Source: UBA6054 sp963975575
GTDB taxonomy: Bacteria; Planctomycetota; Phycisphaerae; Phycisphaerales; UBA1924
Assembly (NCBI GenBank): GCA_963975575.1
Contig: CAXBHL010000008.1
Coordinates: 1 to 64,000 of the forward strand
Length of the DNA stretch: 64,000 bases
Reading direction: 5' to 3'
A program made the translations under genes and the position numbers. Below the pieces are notes generated by a model that saw nothing but the letters and a program-made list of their open reading frames with translations, was not told the DNA's origin and made no database searches. Positions 49,644 through 57,626 of the stretch are shown piece after piece. Every line of letters starts with the position of its first letter. Position 1 is the first letter of the stretch.

Positions 49644-50114
49644 GTGTTGGCAAACGACCGTGAAATCGATCTGATCGCCGTGGCGCGGCGGCAGCGGGAA
49701 CTGCTGTGGCTCATCCTGTTCGGTGCGGGGGTGTATCTGGTGATGATCGTCTCGGCGGTGGCGGTGCCGATGGTCGCGATCGGGGCGGTGTTGGTGCAGC
49801 TGCTGTTCCAACTCGCCGGGCTCGTGCAGGTGATCCGGCTCAGCGCGGCGATGGGCACGCCGGTGGCGCTGCGGGTGGTGTACATCGTGCTGATGTTCCT
49901 GCCGCTGATCGGCCTGATCACGCTGCTTGTGATCAACGGGCAGGCGAACGGGCTTCTCAAGGCGGCGGGGGCGCGAGTTGGGCTGATGGGCGTGCCGAAG
50001 AGCGAGTTTCCCAAGTTCATTCGGGGGCACTGCCGCGGATGCGGGTATGACCGGGCGGGGTTGGAGATGCTGCAGGCCTGCCCGGAGTGCGGGCGCGTGC
50101 CGCGGATTGCCTGA
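49644..50114 (+). CDS. membrane protein with C-terminal zinc ribbon
   Basis: About 156 residues. Three hydrophobic segments (LLWLILFGAGVYLVMIVSAV, PMVAIGAVLVQLLFQLAGLV, VVYIVLMFLPLIGLITLLVI) are followed by a cytosolic ribbon CRGCGY...CPECG. The start is uncertain: TTG 49596 overlaps the previous gene, while GTG 49644 or TTG 49647 follows CGAGGGC. Same general design as the protein at 20591. Function unknown; its co-expression with the SUFU-like protein is inferred from spacing. Confidence 0.65.
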   Translation: MLANDREIDLIAVARRQRELLWLILFGAGVYLVMIVSAVAVPMVAIGAVLVQLLFQLAGLVQVIRLSAAMGTPVALRVVYIVLMFLPLIGLITLLVINGQANGLLKAAGARVGLMGVPKSEFPKFIRGHCRGCGYDRAGLEMLQACPECGRVPRIA

Positions 50115-50157
50115 GGAGAGCGGCTTCACCGCTGCGTCCGCCGGCCAGAGAGCGGTC

Positions 50158-50163
50158 TACGGT
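50158..50163 (+). promoter_or_regulatory. -10-like hexamer before the GNAT gene
   Basis: TACGGT ends six bases before the ATG at 50170; only TCGCCC lies between, so no ribosome binding site is possible there. Confidence 0.35.
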
Positions 50164-50169
50164 TCGCCC

Positions 50170-50712
50170 ATGACCACCGTCGCCCGAACCGAACGCCTCT
50201 CGCTGCGGGTGCCGTCGATGGACGACCTGAACGCGATGGCGGCGCTGTGGTCCGACGCGGCGACCATGCGGTACATCGGCAAGGGCGTGGCGTGGACGCG
50301 GGAGGAGGTGGCCGCGCGCCTGGAGCGCGGGGCGCGCCAGCACGCCAAGCACGGGCTGTGCTTCTGGACGATCGTCCGAAACGCCGACGGCGCGGTGATG
50401 GGACAGGGCGGGGTGGTTCCCATCGCGTTCAACGGGCCGGAGTTCGAGCTGGGCTACCGGCTGGGGCGGGCGTTCTGGGGGCTTGGGTACGCGACCGAGG
50501 CGGCGCGGCTGGCGGCGGGTCATGCGTTCGGCACGGTCGGCCTCGAGCGCCTGGTGGCGGTGACCTATCCGGAGAACGGGCCGTCGCGCCGGGTGCTGGC
50601 AAAGGTTGGGTTCCGCCAGACCGGGGAGAGCGATCTGTACTACGGGGTGCACGCGCTGACCTTCGAGTTGGAGCGGGGGGCGTGGGACGCGGGGGCCGGG
50701 GCGGGCGATTGA
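50170..50712 (+). CDS. GNAT acetyltransferase of RimJ/RimL type
   Basis: 180 residues with the RimJ/RimL-like order: RTERLSLRVPSMDDLNAMAA at the N-terminus, FWTIVRNADGAVMGQGGVVP, ELGYRLGRAFWGLGYATEAA (acetyl-CoA loop region with G-L-G-Y-A-T) and TYPENGPSRRVLAKVGFRQT (conserved Asn and Gly-Phe). Family members acetylate protein N-termini, antibiotics or small amines; the substrate cannot be named. Start at 50170 fits the family. Confidence 0.9.
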   Translation: MTTVARTERLSLRVPSMDDLNAMAALWSDAATMRYIGKGVAWTREEVAARLERGARQHAKHGLCFWTIVRNADGAVMGQGGVVPIAFNGPEFELGYRLGRAFWGLGYATEAARLAAGHAFGTVGLERLVAVTYPENGPSRRVLAKVGFRQTGESDLYYGVHALTFELERGAWDAGAGAGD

Positions 50713-50750
50713 TCGCCTTGGTCGCTCGGGTTTTTCCGCAGCGCAAGTCG

Positions 50751-50779
50751 TTGACGTATCAGCATTTGTCAGGCTAAGA
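50751..50779 (+). promoter_or_regulatory. promoter of the DUF883/YqjE-type operon
   Basis: TTGACG (50751-50756), 17 bases, CTAAGA (50774-50779). The -35 is near consensus and the -10 weak. About 120 bases of leader precede the ATG at 50903. Confidence 0.45.
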
Positions 50780-50902
50780 GGGGATTCATGCCGGGTTCAC
50801 GGGGTCATCACGCCGGGGGGGCATGATCTGCATGTTCCCGGGCGGCGGAGAGCCCCTGCCCGCGGTTTTCAGGATCCCCAAGCAATCCGAAAGGAATGAG
50901 CC

Positions 50903-51253
50903 ATGACCAGTGCTTACAGCAGCCAGAGCAAGAACCTCACGCACGAGTCCGACGACAAGTCGGTCGATCGGAGCGGGATGCGCGAGTTGAAGAAGGACGC
51001 CCACGCCCTGAAGGAGGACCTCACCCACCTGAAGGAGGACGTGGTGCGTGTGTCGGGCCACGCCGCGACCGAGGCGGCCCACGCCCTGCGTGCCGGCGCG
51101 GACTCGGCCGGCGAGCTGGCGACCACCGCCCGCGAGTCGGCCAAGCGCGGGCACGACGCGATGTGCAACACGGTGCGCAAGAACCCCACGGCCTCGGTGC
51201 TGGTGGCCCTGGGCGCCGGCGTGCTGGTGGGCCGCGTGATCGGCAGGCGGTAA
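50903..51253 (+). CDS. DUF883 (ElaB/YqjD-like) envelope protein
   Basis: 116 residues; AAAGGAATGAGCC before the ATG is a good ribosome binding site. A long amphipathic helix with heptad-like spacing (MRELKKDAHALKEDLTHLKE, AATEAAHALRAGADSAGELA) ends in a C-terminal membrane segment with glycine pattern (SVLVALGAGVLVGRVIGRR), the hallmark of the ElaB/YqjD family. E. coli members bind ribosomes at the inner membrane in stationary phase; a stress role is inferred by analogy. Followed after three bases by the holin-like gene. Confidence 0.87.
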   Translation: MTSAYSSQSKNLTHESDDKSVDRSGMRELKKDAHALKEDLTHLKEDVVRVSGHAATEAAHALRAGADSAGELATTARESAKRGHDAMCNTVRKNPTASVLVALGAGVLVGRVIGRR

Positions 51254-51256
51254 GCC

Positions 51257-52099
51257 ATGCTGTGGCGGTTCCGGGATCTCTTCGACGGCGGCCAGGACCT
51301 GCTGCGTGCCGAGGCGCAGCTGGCGGTGCGGAAGGTGCGCCGGTCGCTGATGGCGGCGCTCGTCCTCGCCCTGGCGGCCGGGGTGGCCCTGATCGGATTT
51401 CTGGTCCTGCTCGCGGGCGTGGGCGTGGCCCTCGCCCGCGAGTGGGGCTGGGTCTGGTCGCTGACGGCGATCGGGGCGGGGCTTCTGGTGCTCGGGTTGA
51501 TCGCGGCGGGCGTCATCAGTGGTCGCCTGCGGGCGATCGGCGAGTCGGACACCGGGCCGGGACCGAAGGAGAAGGCCCGCCAGTCGAAGGAGCAGATGAG
51601 CGATGCCGTGGATCCGACGGTGTCGAAGGAAGAAGCGCACCCGGAGTCGAAGTCCCGCGGTCCCAACCGGGGACCGAAGGGTGAGGCCGACAACCCGCTG
51701 GAGGAGTTGAAGGCGGCCGCGATCGAGTTCGCCACCCGCAACCCGATGGCGGTCGCGGGCGGGGCGTTCGCGGTGGCGTCGCTGATCGGGCCGGGTCGTG
51801 CGGTGCGTATGGTCAGCCGCGGGCTGACGGTGGCGAGCATCGCCGCCAGCGTGCTGGGCAAACTCGGCGAGGACGAGGACGAGCCGGAGCGCACCGCCGC
51901 GGCGAGCCCGCGGCCGGGCCCGTCGGCGGCCCAGCGGGCGGGCGGCAATGGGCGGCACGCGGCGCGAGGCACGCCGCCAACCCCGGATCGGACGTCCGCC
52001 CGGCCGGGCGCCACGCCCGCGGAAACGAAGAACCCCGGGCGGGTCGCAGTGCCCACGCGCGATGCGCCGCCCGACCGCTTCCGCGTGACCGGGCAGTAG
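51257..52099 (+). CDS. YqjE-type holin-like membrane protein with extra C-terminal domain
   Basis: 280 residues. The N-terminal 100 residues have the phage-holin-3_6/YqjE pattern: LLRAEAQLAVRKVRRSLMAA then two helices (LVLALAAGVALIGFLVLLAG, SLTAIGAGLLVLGLIAAGVI). After a Lys/Glu/Ser-rich linker there is another segment like YqjK/DUF883 tails (IEFATRNPMAVAGGAFAVAS, RMVSRGLTVASIAASVLGKL). A long Pro/Ala/Arg disordered end closes the protein. DUF883 plus YqjE in one operon mirrors E. coli yqjDE. Despite the holin label, an envelope stress role is more likely than lysis. Confidence 0.82.
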   Translation: MLWRFRDLFDGGQDLLRAEAQLAVRKVRRSLMAALVLALAAGVALIGFLVLLAGVGVALAREWGWVWSLTAIGAGLLVLGLIAAGVISGRLRAIGESDTGPGPKEKARQSKEQMSDAVDPTVSKEEAHPESKSRGPNRGPKGEADNPLEELKAAAIEFATRNPMAVAGGAFAVASLIGPGRAVRMVSRGLTVASIAASVLGKLGEDEDEPERTAAASPRPGPSAAQRAGGNGRHAARGTPPTPDRTSARPGATPAETKNPGRVAVPTRDAPPDRFRVTGQ

Positions 52100-52249
52100 C
52101 CGCGGATCCCACGGGGGACCGACCGAGAAAAGGCGTGGTGATGGCGGCTGGGCCCGCGGTCGGCGGGCTTGTGGGCCCTGCCGGATGATCGGCCGCACGC
52201 GTGGGGGGCGGCGGGCCGATAGTGTTGGCATGCGCTGACCGCGCCTCTC

Positions 52250-53494
52250 ATGCCGATGACCATCCTGCACATCTCGACGCGGCTGATCCTGGGCGGATCG
52301 CAGGAGAACACGGTGCTGTCGTGCGAGGGGCAGGCCGCGGCCGGGCACGACGTGCACTTGGCGTTCGGGCCGATCTACGGGCCGGAGGGCTCGTTGCTGG
52401 CGCGGGTGCAAGACTTTCGGACCCACGACGGGCGGGCGATCGGCTGCCACGAGGTGGCGCACCTGGTGCGGGAGATCGCGCCGCGGTCGGACCGGGCGTG
52501 CCTGAAGGAACTGACGGATCTCATCGAGCGTCTGCGCCCCGACGTGGTGCACACGCACTCGTCCAAGGCGGGCATCCTGGGGCGGATGGCGGCGTGGGAT
52601 GTGTTCCGGCGATCGGGCACGGGGCGGCCAGCGGTGATCCACACGATCCACGGCCCGCCGTTCATGCCGGGCGATGACGTGAAGACACGGGCGAAGAACT
52701 GGGTCTACACCGTCGCCGAGCGGCACGCGGCCAGGCGGTGCCACACGATCGTCTCTGTCGCCGACGCGATGACCGAGCAGTTCCTGGCGCGGGGGATCGG
52801 ACGGCCGGACCAGTACGTCACGGTGCGGTCGGGGATGGAGACGGAGCGGTTTCTCAAAGCCGCGCCGGACGAGGACCGCGACAGCGTGCGGGCGTCGCTG
52901 GGCATCCCCAAGGACGCGTTCGTGATCGGCACCGTGGCGCGCCTGGCCGAGCACAAGGGGCACGACACGCTGCTGGACGCCCTGGGCAACGACCTGCGGA
53001 CGGATCCGCGCTGGCGGCTGCTGTGGGTCGGCGACGGCTGGTGGGCCGACCGGCTGCTGGCGCGGGTGCGGTCGATGGGGCTGGAAAAACAGGTGATCAC
53101 GACCGGACTGGTGCCTCAGGAGCGGATCCCGGCGATGATGCGGGCGATGGACGTGCTGTGCCACCCGAGCGAGCGGGAGGGTCTGCCGCGGACGGTGCCG
53201 CAGGCGCTGCTCTGCGGCGTGCCGGTGGTCGCCAGCGACTGCGACGGCACGCCCGAGGCGTGCTTGGACCCGTTCACGGACCCGACCGTGCCCGACGGGC
53301 GCATGACCGGGCGGCTCTTCCCGGTGGGCCACGCGGACGGGCTGCGGGCGGCGGTGCGCTGGATGCACGAGCGTCCGGCCGACCGGGTGCGTCTGGGGCA
53401 GCAGGGACGGGCGATCTGCGCGCGGGCGTTCAGTGCGGAGACGATGGTGGCGGCGTTGGGGGATGTGTACGGAGCGGCGCTCACGCCGTCCTAG
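52250..53494 (+). CDS. family 4 glycosyltransferase
   Basis: 414 residues with the GT-B fold of GT4 enzymes. N-terminal: LHISTRLILGGSQENTVLSC (glycine loop), PDVVHTHSSKAGILGRMAAW. C-terminal: FVIGTVARLAEHKGHDTLLD, LLWVGDGWWADRLLARV, DVLCHPSEREGLPRTVPQAL (E-x7-E-like, SEREGLPRT) and VASDCDGTPEACLDP. It should transfer a hexose from an NDP-sugar in exopolysaccharide or lipid glycan synthesis. No ribosome binding site before the ATG. The gene is followed directly by the tandem family-A repeats. Confidence 0.9.
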   Translation: MPMTILHISTRLILGGSQENTVLSCEGQAAAGHDVHLAFGPIYGPEGSLLARVQDFRTHDGRAIGCHEVAHLVREIAPRSDRACLKELTDLIERLRPDVVHTHSSKAGILGRMAAWDVFRRSGTGRPAVIHTIHGPPFMPGDDVKTRAKNWVYTVAERHAARRCHTIVSVADAMTEQFLARGIGRPDQYVTVRSGMETERFLKAAPDEDRDSVRASLGIPKDAFVIGTVARLAEHKGHDTLLDALGNDLRTDPRWRLLWVGDGWWADRLLARVRSMGLEKQVITTGLVPQERIPAMMRAMDVLCHPSEREGLPRTVPQALLCGVPVVASDCDGTPEACLDPFTDPTVPDGRMTGRLFPVGHADGLRAAVRWMHERPADRVRLGQQGRAICARAFSAETMVAALGDVYGAALTPS

Positions 53495-53503
53495 CCGGGG
53501 AGC

Positions 53504-53836
53504 GTGAGCACCCGGTCGCGGGGGCGCGTTCGGCTGGGGGGGGCTTTGCTTTGGTCAATGCGTCGGTGAGACCGGCCGCTTACGCGGCTCGGCTTGGATT
53601 GGGCTTCCCAGCCGCGGTGCGTGAGCACCCGGTCGCGGGGGCGTGTTTGGCTCGGGGGGGCTTTGCTTTGGTCAATGCGTCGGTGAGACCGGCCGCTTAC
53701 GCGGCTCGGCTTGGATTGGGCTTCCCAGCCGCGGTGCGTGAGCACCCGGTCGCGGGGGCGTGTTTGGCTCGGGGGGGCTTTGCTTTGGTCAATGCGTCGG
53801 TGAGACCGGCCGCTTACGCGGCTCGGCTTGGATTGG
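53504..53836 (-). repeat. three tandem family-A repeats (117-bp period)
   Basis: GTGAGCACCCGGTCGCGGGG recurs at 53504, 53621 and 53738, a strict 117-bp period; the third unit ends at about 53836. The second and third units are nearly identical. On the minus strand each reads from CCAAGCCGAGCCGCG to CGGCTGGG. The period is a multiple of three, so a reading frame runs through all units, but it is not a gene. Confidence 0.9.
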
Positions 53837-54350
53837 CGCGACGCATCGTGATGATCGGGCCGACCAGCGCGATGAGATGCAGGGCGATCAGCAGGGCGGT
53901 CCGGACGCCGGCGATGATGCGGACGCTGTTGTCCATGCCGGAGGCGACGCGGGGGCCCATGCAGCCGCAGCCGGACTCCTGCAGCACGGCGTCGGGCACG
54001 AGGCTGAGGTAATACGCGAAGCCGATGATGCCGGCCAGCGACAGGGCGAGGACCGCGCGGCCGAAGGGCTTGCGGAGTTCGCTGCCGGCCGCGAACACCA
54101 GCAGCAGCGCGATGACCAGTTCGACGAACGGCAGGGCGACCGCCAGGCCGTGCCACTCGGGCGCGAGGACGCCGTGGCGCTCGATGAGCAGCGAGAAGTC
54201 CGGCAGGGAGTAGACCTTGGTCACGCCCGCGACGACCCACATGAGCGCGATCAGGACGACGGCGATGCGGGAGACCAGGAACCGCGGGGCCTTCGGCGCG
54301 GCCGCGGGTTCCGGGGACGCCCGCTCGGGCTGGACCGTGTCGTCGCTCAT
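53814..54350 (-). CDS. MauE/DoxX-like membrane protein
   Basis: 178 residues: Pro/Ala-rich N-terminus, then four membrane helices. The MauE/DoxX signature is AGVTKVYSLPDFSLLIERHG then ALPFVELVIALLLVFAAGSE. A GCGCMG cysteine motif lies in the third loop, suggesting redox or metal contact as in MauE-like proteins that help thiol or cytochrome maturation. The last residues NPSRAA and the TAA stop come from the family-A repeat. The ATG overlaps the trpS stop (ATGA), so it is coupled to trpS. Confidence 0.8.
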   Translation of the reverse strand: MSDDTVQPERASPEPAAAPKAPRFLVSRIAVVLIALMWVVAGVTKVYSLPDFSLLIERHGVLAPEWHGLAVALPFVELVIALLLVFAAGSELRKPFGRAVLALSLAGIIGFAYYLSLVPDAVLQESGCGCMGPRVASGMDNSVRIIAGVRTALLIALHLIALVGPIITMRRANPSRAA

Positions 54351-55414
54351 CGGAACACCAACTCTCTCGGCCCAAAGTCGAGCTTCATGGCCTGCTTGGC
54401 GCGGTACAGGGTTTCCTCGGCCGCGGCGTTGGCCTTGCGGGTATGGACGCGGAGCAGTTGGAGGATCTTCTCGTCGCCCTTTTCGCCGGCCAGGTCCGCT
54501 CGGCGCTCGCGCATGGGGGCGAGGAGTTTGTCGATGTGCTCGGCGATTTCGACCTTGATGTGGCCGTCGCCGATGTTGTCGCCCGCGGCGTACCTCTTCT
54601 CGAGTTCCGCCACGCGGGCCTCGTCGTGGATGAAGGCCCGCACATACTGGAACAGGGCGTTGTTGATGTCGCCCGGCTCGTTCATATCAACGCGGCCGGT
54701 GTAGAGCCCGCCGAGTTTCTTCTTGATCTGCTTGAACTCGTCGGTGAGGAAGATGGCGTTGTTGAGGCTCTTGGACATCTTGAGTTTCCCGTCGGTGCCG
54801 ATGAGGCGCGCGACGCGGCCGACCTTGCCCTTCGGGATGGGGAACAGGCCGCCGGCCTTCTCGTAGTCGGCGTCCTCGGTCTGGGGGTCGACGTTGCAGT
54901 AGAGCTGGTTGAAGCGGCGGGCGACCTCGCGGCAGGGCTCGATGTGGGCGAGCTGGTCCTCGCCGACCGGCACGAGTTCGGGGCGGAAGATCAGGATGTC
55001 CGCGCACTGGCCGACGGAGTACATCGGGAAGCCGAATGAGTAGTTGTCGCCCAGACCCTTGTCGTCCAGCTCGGTCTTGAGCGTGGGATTGCGCATAACG
55101 CGGTTGAACGGCAGCAGCATCGCCAGGTACCAGGTCAGCTCGGCGATGGCGGGGATCTCGGTCTGGAGGACGAAGGTGGACCGCTCGGGGTCGATGCCGC
55201 AGGCGATCCAGTCCTTGACGATCTCCAGCGTGGAGCGGCGGATCTCGTCGGGCTTGTCGGCGCGCGTGGTGAACGCGTGCATGTTGGCGATGAGGAAGTA
55301 GCAGTCGTAGGAGTCCTGCAGGGCGACGCGGTTCTCGAGCGAGCCGACCCAGTGGCCCAGGTGGAGCTGGCCCGTGGGGGTGTCGCCGGTCAGGATGCGG
55401 GGTTTCTCGGCCAT
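54347..55414 (-). CDS. trpS: tryptophanyl-tRNA synthetase
   Basis: 355 residues, normal length. Class I signatures: TGDTPTGQLHLGHWVGSLEN (HIGH motif as HLGH) and KLKMSKSLNNAIF (KMSKS, residue ~212). Conserved QTEIPAIAELTWYLAMLLPF, GFPMYSVGQCADILIFRPEL and VGEDQLAHIEPCREVARRFN bind Trp and the tRNA. It charges tRNA-Trp in the cytosol. The ATG at 55414 starts the family-conserved sequence; the reading upstream to 55468 is the arm of a family-B repeat. Coupled to the downstream MauE-like gene. Confidence 0.95.
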   Translation of the reverse strand: MAEKPRILTGDTPTGQLHLGHWVGSLENRVALQDSYDCYFLIANMHAFTTRADKPDEIRRSTLEIVKDWIACGIDPERSTFVLQTEIPAIAELTWYLAMLLPFNRVMRNPTLKTELDDKGLGDNYSFGFPMYSVGQCADILIFRPELVPVGEDQLAHIEPCREVARRFNQLYCNVDPQTEDADYEKAGGLFPIPKGKVGRVARLIGTDGKLKMSKSLNNAIFLTDEFKQIKKKLGGLYTGRVDMNEPGDINNALFQYVRAFIHDEARVAELEKRYAAGDNIGDGHIKVEIAEHIDKLLAPMRERRADLAGEKGDEKILQLLRVHTRKANAAAEETLYRAKQAMKLDFGPRELVFR

Positions 55415-55451
55415 GGGAGGGGGATCGTAGGGCGAATGGGAGAGAGGGGAC

Positions 55452-55599
55452 TTCAACGCGAAGTTCACGAAGGGACGCGAAGCGGGCAGGGCCTGCCCGA
55501 GCGCAGGCTCCGATAAACAAGCACACGATTCCGGTTCGGAGAAGCGGCTTGAGAGCGTGCCGGAACCGCTTCGCGCATCTTCGCGGGCTTCGCGTTGAA
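55452..55599. repeat. family-B intergenic repeat
   Basis: 148 bp from TTCAACGCGAAG to CTTCGCGTTGAA, with inner ACGAAGGGACGCGAAGCGGG. It lies between trpS and the CPBP protease gene, both on the minus strand. Confidence 0.8.
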
Positions 55600-55619
55600 A
55601 TTTGAAACCCCGGTCCGGC

Positions 55620-56609
55620 TCACACGCCCGCGACGGCGGCCTCGGGCGCGATGAGCATCGCCATGACCACGTTGAGGGCGTTGAAGCACAGATGGATGGT
55701 GATGGGCACGCCGACGCGCTTGGTGCGCTCGTAGCCGACGCCGCAGGCGACGCCGACCGCGAAGATGGGCAGCAGGGCGTGCCAGGGCAGGGGCGTCTCG
55801 CCCATGCGGTGCATCATGGCGAAGAGCAGGCTGGTGAGCAGGATGGAGATCCAGGGGCTCCTGGTGATCTTGAGCAGCGCGCCCTGCAGGAAGACGCGGT
55901 AGATCAGCTCCTCGATGATGGGCGCGCCGATGACCGCGCCCGCGACCATGCCCCACGCCCAGAAGTCGCGGGGGTTCTCGGTCAGCGACTGCAGCACGGG
56001 GTGGGCGATCTGCGGCGGGGCTCCCCCTTCGCTGAGCTGGGTGTGCAGGGCCACGCCGGTCATGCCCGCCAGCTCGATGAAGGGGTAGGCGAGCATGAAG
56101 CAGCCCAGGCCGACGGGGATGTCCAGGCCGCTGAGTTTCATGCCCGACTCGGGGGCGCTGCGTCGGAGGATGAACAGCATGCCCAGGCCGGCGACGGCGC
56201 CGAAGATGTAGCCGGCGAGGCTGACGATGACGGACTTCTGGAAGTCGTCCAGCTCGCTGCGCTGCATGAAGCCGCTGCTGGCGACGATGGTCGCGGCCGA
56301 GCTCCACGCGAGGAAGACGACCAAGCCGGCGAAGAGCCACAGGGCGGCGGGCATGGGGCTGACGTCGCGCAGGCCGGCCTTGGCGAAGCCGCCGGGGACG
56401 AGCAGCCCGCCCGCGAAGAGCAGGGCGATGACCAGGGCGTTGGAGATGAGCAGGATCCAGAGCTTGTGCTGCTGCATCTGCGCGACGACGTCCTCGACCC
56501 GCATCTCGGTGACGTTGCCGGTCTCGACGGCCTGTGCGGCCGCGGGGGACGCGACCAGGCCGATCAGCAGCGCAAAGATCAACCCGATGACCAGCCCGCC
56601 CGATGACAA
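55620..56609 (-). CDS. CPBP-family intramembrane metalloprotease
   Basis: About 329 residues from a TTG start (56609). A signal or first helix (GLVIGLIFALLIGLVASPAA) and about eight membrane segments. The CPBP (Abi/CAAX-protease) motifs are APIIEELIYRVFLQGALLK (E-E-x3-R), SLLFAMMHRMGETP (F-x3-H) and HLCFNALNVVMA (H-x3-N). Family members are Rce1-like glutamyl/metallo-intramembrane proteases involved in bacteriocin immunity, protein maturation or signalling. ATG is not available at the start; TTG 56582 is an alternative. Divergent from trpC with about 46 bp between. Confidence 0.83.
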   Translation of the reverse strand: MSSGGLVIGLIFALLIGLVASPAAAQAVETGNVTEMRVEDVVAQMQQHKLWILLISNALVIALLFAGGLLVPGGFAKAGLRDVSPMPAALWLFAGLVVFLAWSSAATIVASSGFMQRSELDDFQKSVIVSLAGYIFGAVAGLGMLFILRRSAPESGMKLSGLDIPVGLGCFMLAYPFIELAGMTGVALHTQLSEGGAPPQIAHPVLQSLTENPRDFWAWGMVAGAVIGAPIIEELIYRVFLQGALLKITRSPWISILLTSLLFAMMHRMGETPLPWHALLPIFAVGVACGVGYERTKRVGVPITIHLCFNALNVVMAMLIAPEAAVAGV

Positions 56610-56655
56610 CCCCGTGAACCCCGATCCTTCCGAACGAGACCCGAACGGGCGCGCG

Positions 56656-57498
56656 ATGCCGGCCACGCTCCGTGAGATCGTCGAGCACAAGCGCGTTGAG
56701 GTCGAGCGGAGCAAGGGGGAGGTCTCCATGTCGGAGCTCGAAGCCCTGGTCGCCCAGGCCGAGCCCCCACGCAACTTTTTCCGGGCCGTGACCCGCCATC
56801 CGCCGGGGATGCACACCTCGGTCATCGCCGAGATCAAGCGGCAGAGCCCGAGCGCCGGGCTGATCCGTCCCGAGTACGAGGGCGATGGCTTCAAGCCGGA
56901 AGACATCGCCCGACAGTATCTTGACGCGGGCGCATCGGCGATTTCCTGCCTGACGGACGAAAAGTTCTTCGGGGGGCACCTTTCGTTCATCGAGCGGGTC
57001 AAAGAGGCGGTGCCGCTGCCGGTGCTGCGCAAGGACTTCATCATTGACCCGTGGCAGCTCTGGCAGAGCCGGGCGGCCGGGGCGGACGCGGTCCTGCTGA
57101 TCGCCGAGTGCCTGAACGAGTCCGAGCTGGTGGACATGCTGATCCTGGCCCAGCAGCTCCAACTGACCACGCTGCTGGAGGTCCACGCGATGGACAACCT
57201 GCTGCGGGTCCGCCCCCATGTCGGGTTCCCCCATCCGGGGTACGCCCTGCTGGGGATCAACAACCGGGACCTGGAGGCGATGACCACCGACCTGAGCCAC
57301 ACGCTGCGCCTGGTGGACATGGTCGAGGACCGGACCATCCTGGTATCCGAATCGGGCATCAAGACGGCCGACGACCTGGCCCGGCTGCGGACCCACGGCG
57401 TGCGGATCGTGCTGGTGGGCGAACACCTGATGCGTCAGGAAAGCCCGGGCGACGCCCTGAAGACCCTGCTGCGTCCCACGCTCGGGCGGGTGGACTGA
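56656..57498 (+). CDS. trpC: indole-3-glycerol phosphate synthase
   Basis: 280 residues, a (beta/alpha)8 barrel. Conserved: IAEIKRQSPSAGLIRPEYEG (catalytic Lys), ISCLTDEKFFGGHLSFIERV, LPVLRKDFIIDPWQLWQSRA (catalytic Lys), LLGINNRDLEAMTTDLSHTL and ILVSESGIKTADDLARLRTH. It converts CdRP to indole-3-glycerol phosphate in tryptophan synthesis. ATG 56656 matches the usual start (ATLREIVEHKRVEVERSK); ATG 56587 would overlap the divergent gene. No other trp genes adjoin, so the pathway is scattered in this genome. Confidence 0.95.
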   Translation: MPATLREIVEHKRVEVERSKGEVSMSELEALVAQAEPPRNFFRAVTRHPPGMHTSVIAEIKRQSPSAGLIRPEYEGDGFKPEDIARQYLDAGASAISCLTDEKFFGGHLSFIERVKEAVPLPVLRKDFIIDPWQLWQSRAAGADAVLLIAECLNESELVDMLILAQQLQLTTLLEVHAMDNLLRVRPHVGFPHPGYALLGINNRDLEAMTTDLSHTLRLVDMVEDRTILVSESGIKTADDLARLRTHGVRIVLVGEHLMRQESPGDALKTLLRPTLGRVD

Positions 57499-57626
57499 CG
57501 CCCCCGGGGGGCGGGGTGCCGGGGGGCGCAGGAGATCGGATCCGGGGGGATCGTCCGTGTTTCTCGCAACATCCCGCGGCCCGGCCGCGTTGAATGTCCA
57601 GGACCCATCCAGGGAGGACCCAGACC

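Noticed and set aside
51257..52099. Phage lysis holin
   Set aside because: The N-terminal holin-like domain belongs to the YqjE type and sits in a DUF883 operon, an envelope-protein context with no endolysin.
53504..53836. CRISPR array
   Set aside because: The 117-bp period consists of whole near-identical units without variable spacers, and no cas gene is near. It is a tandem repeat.
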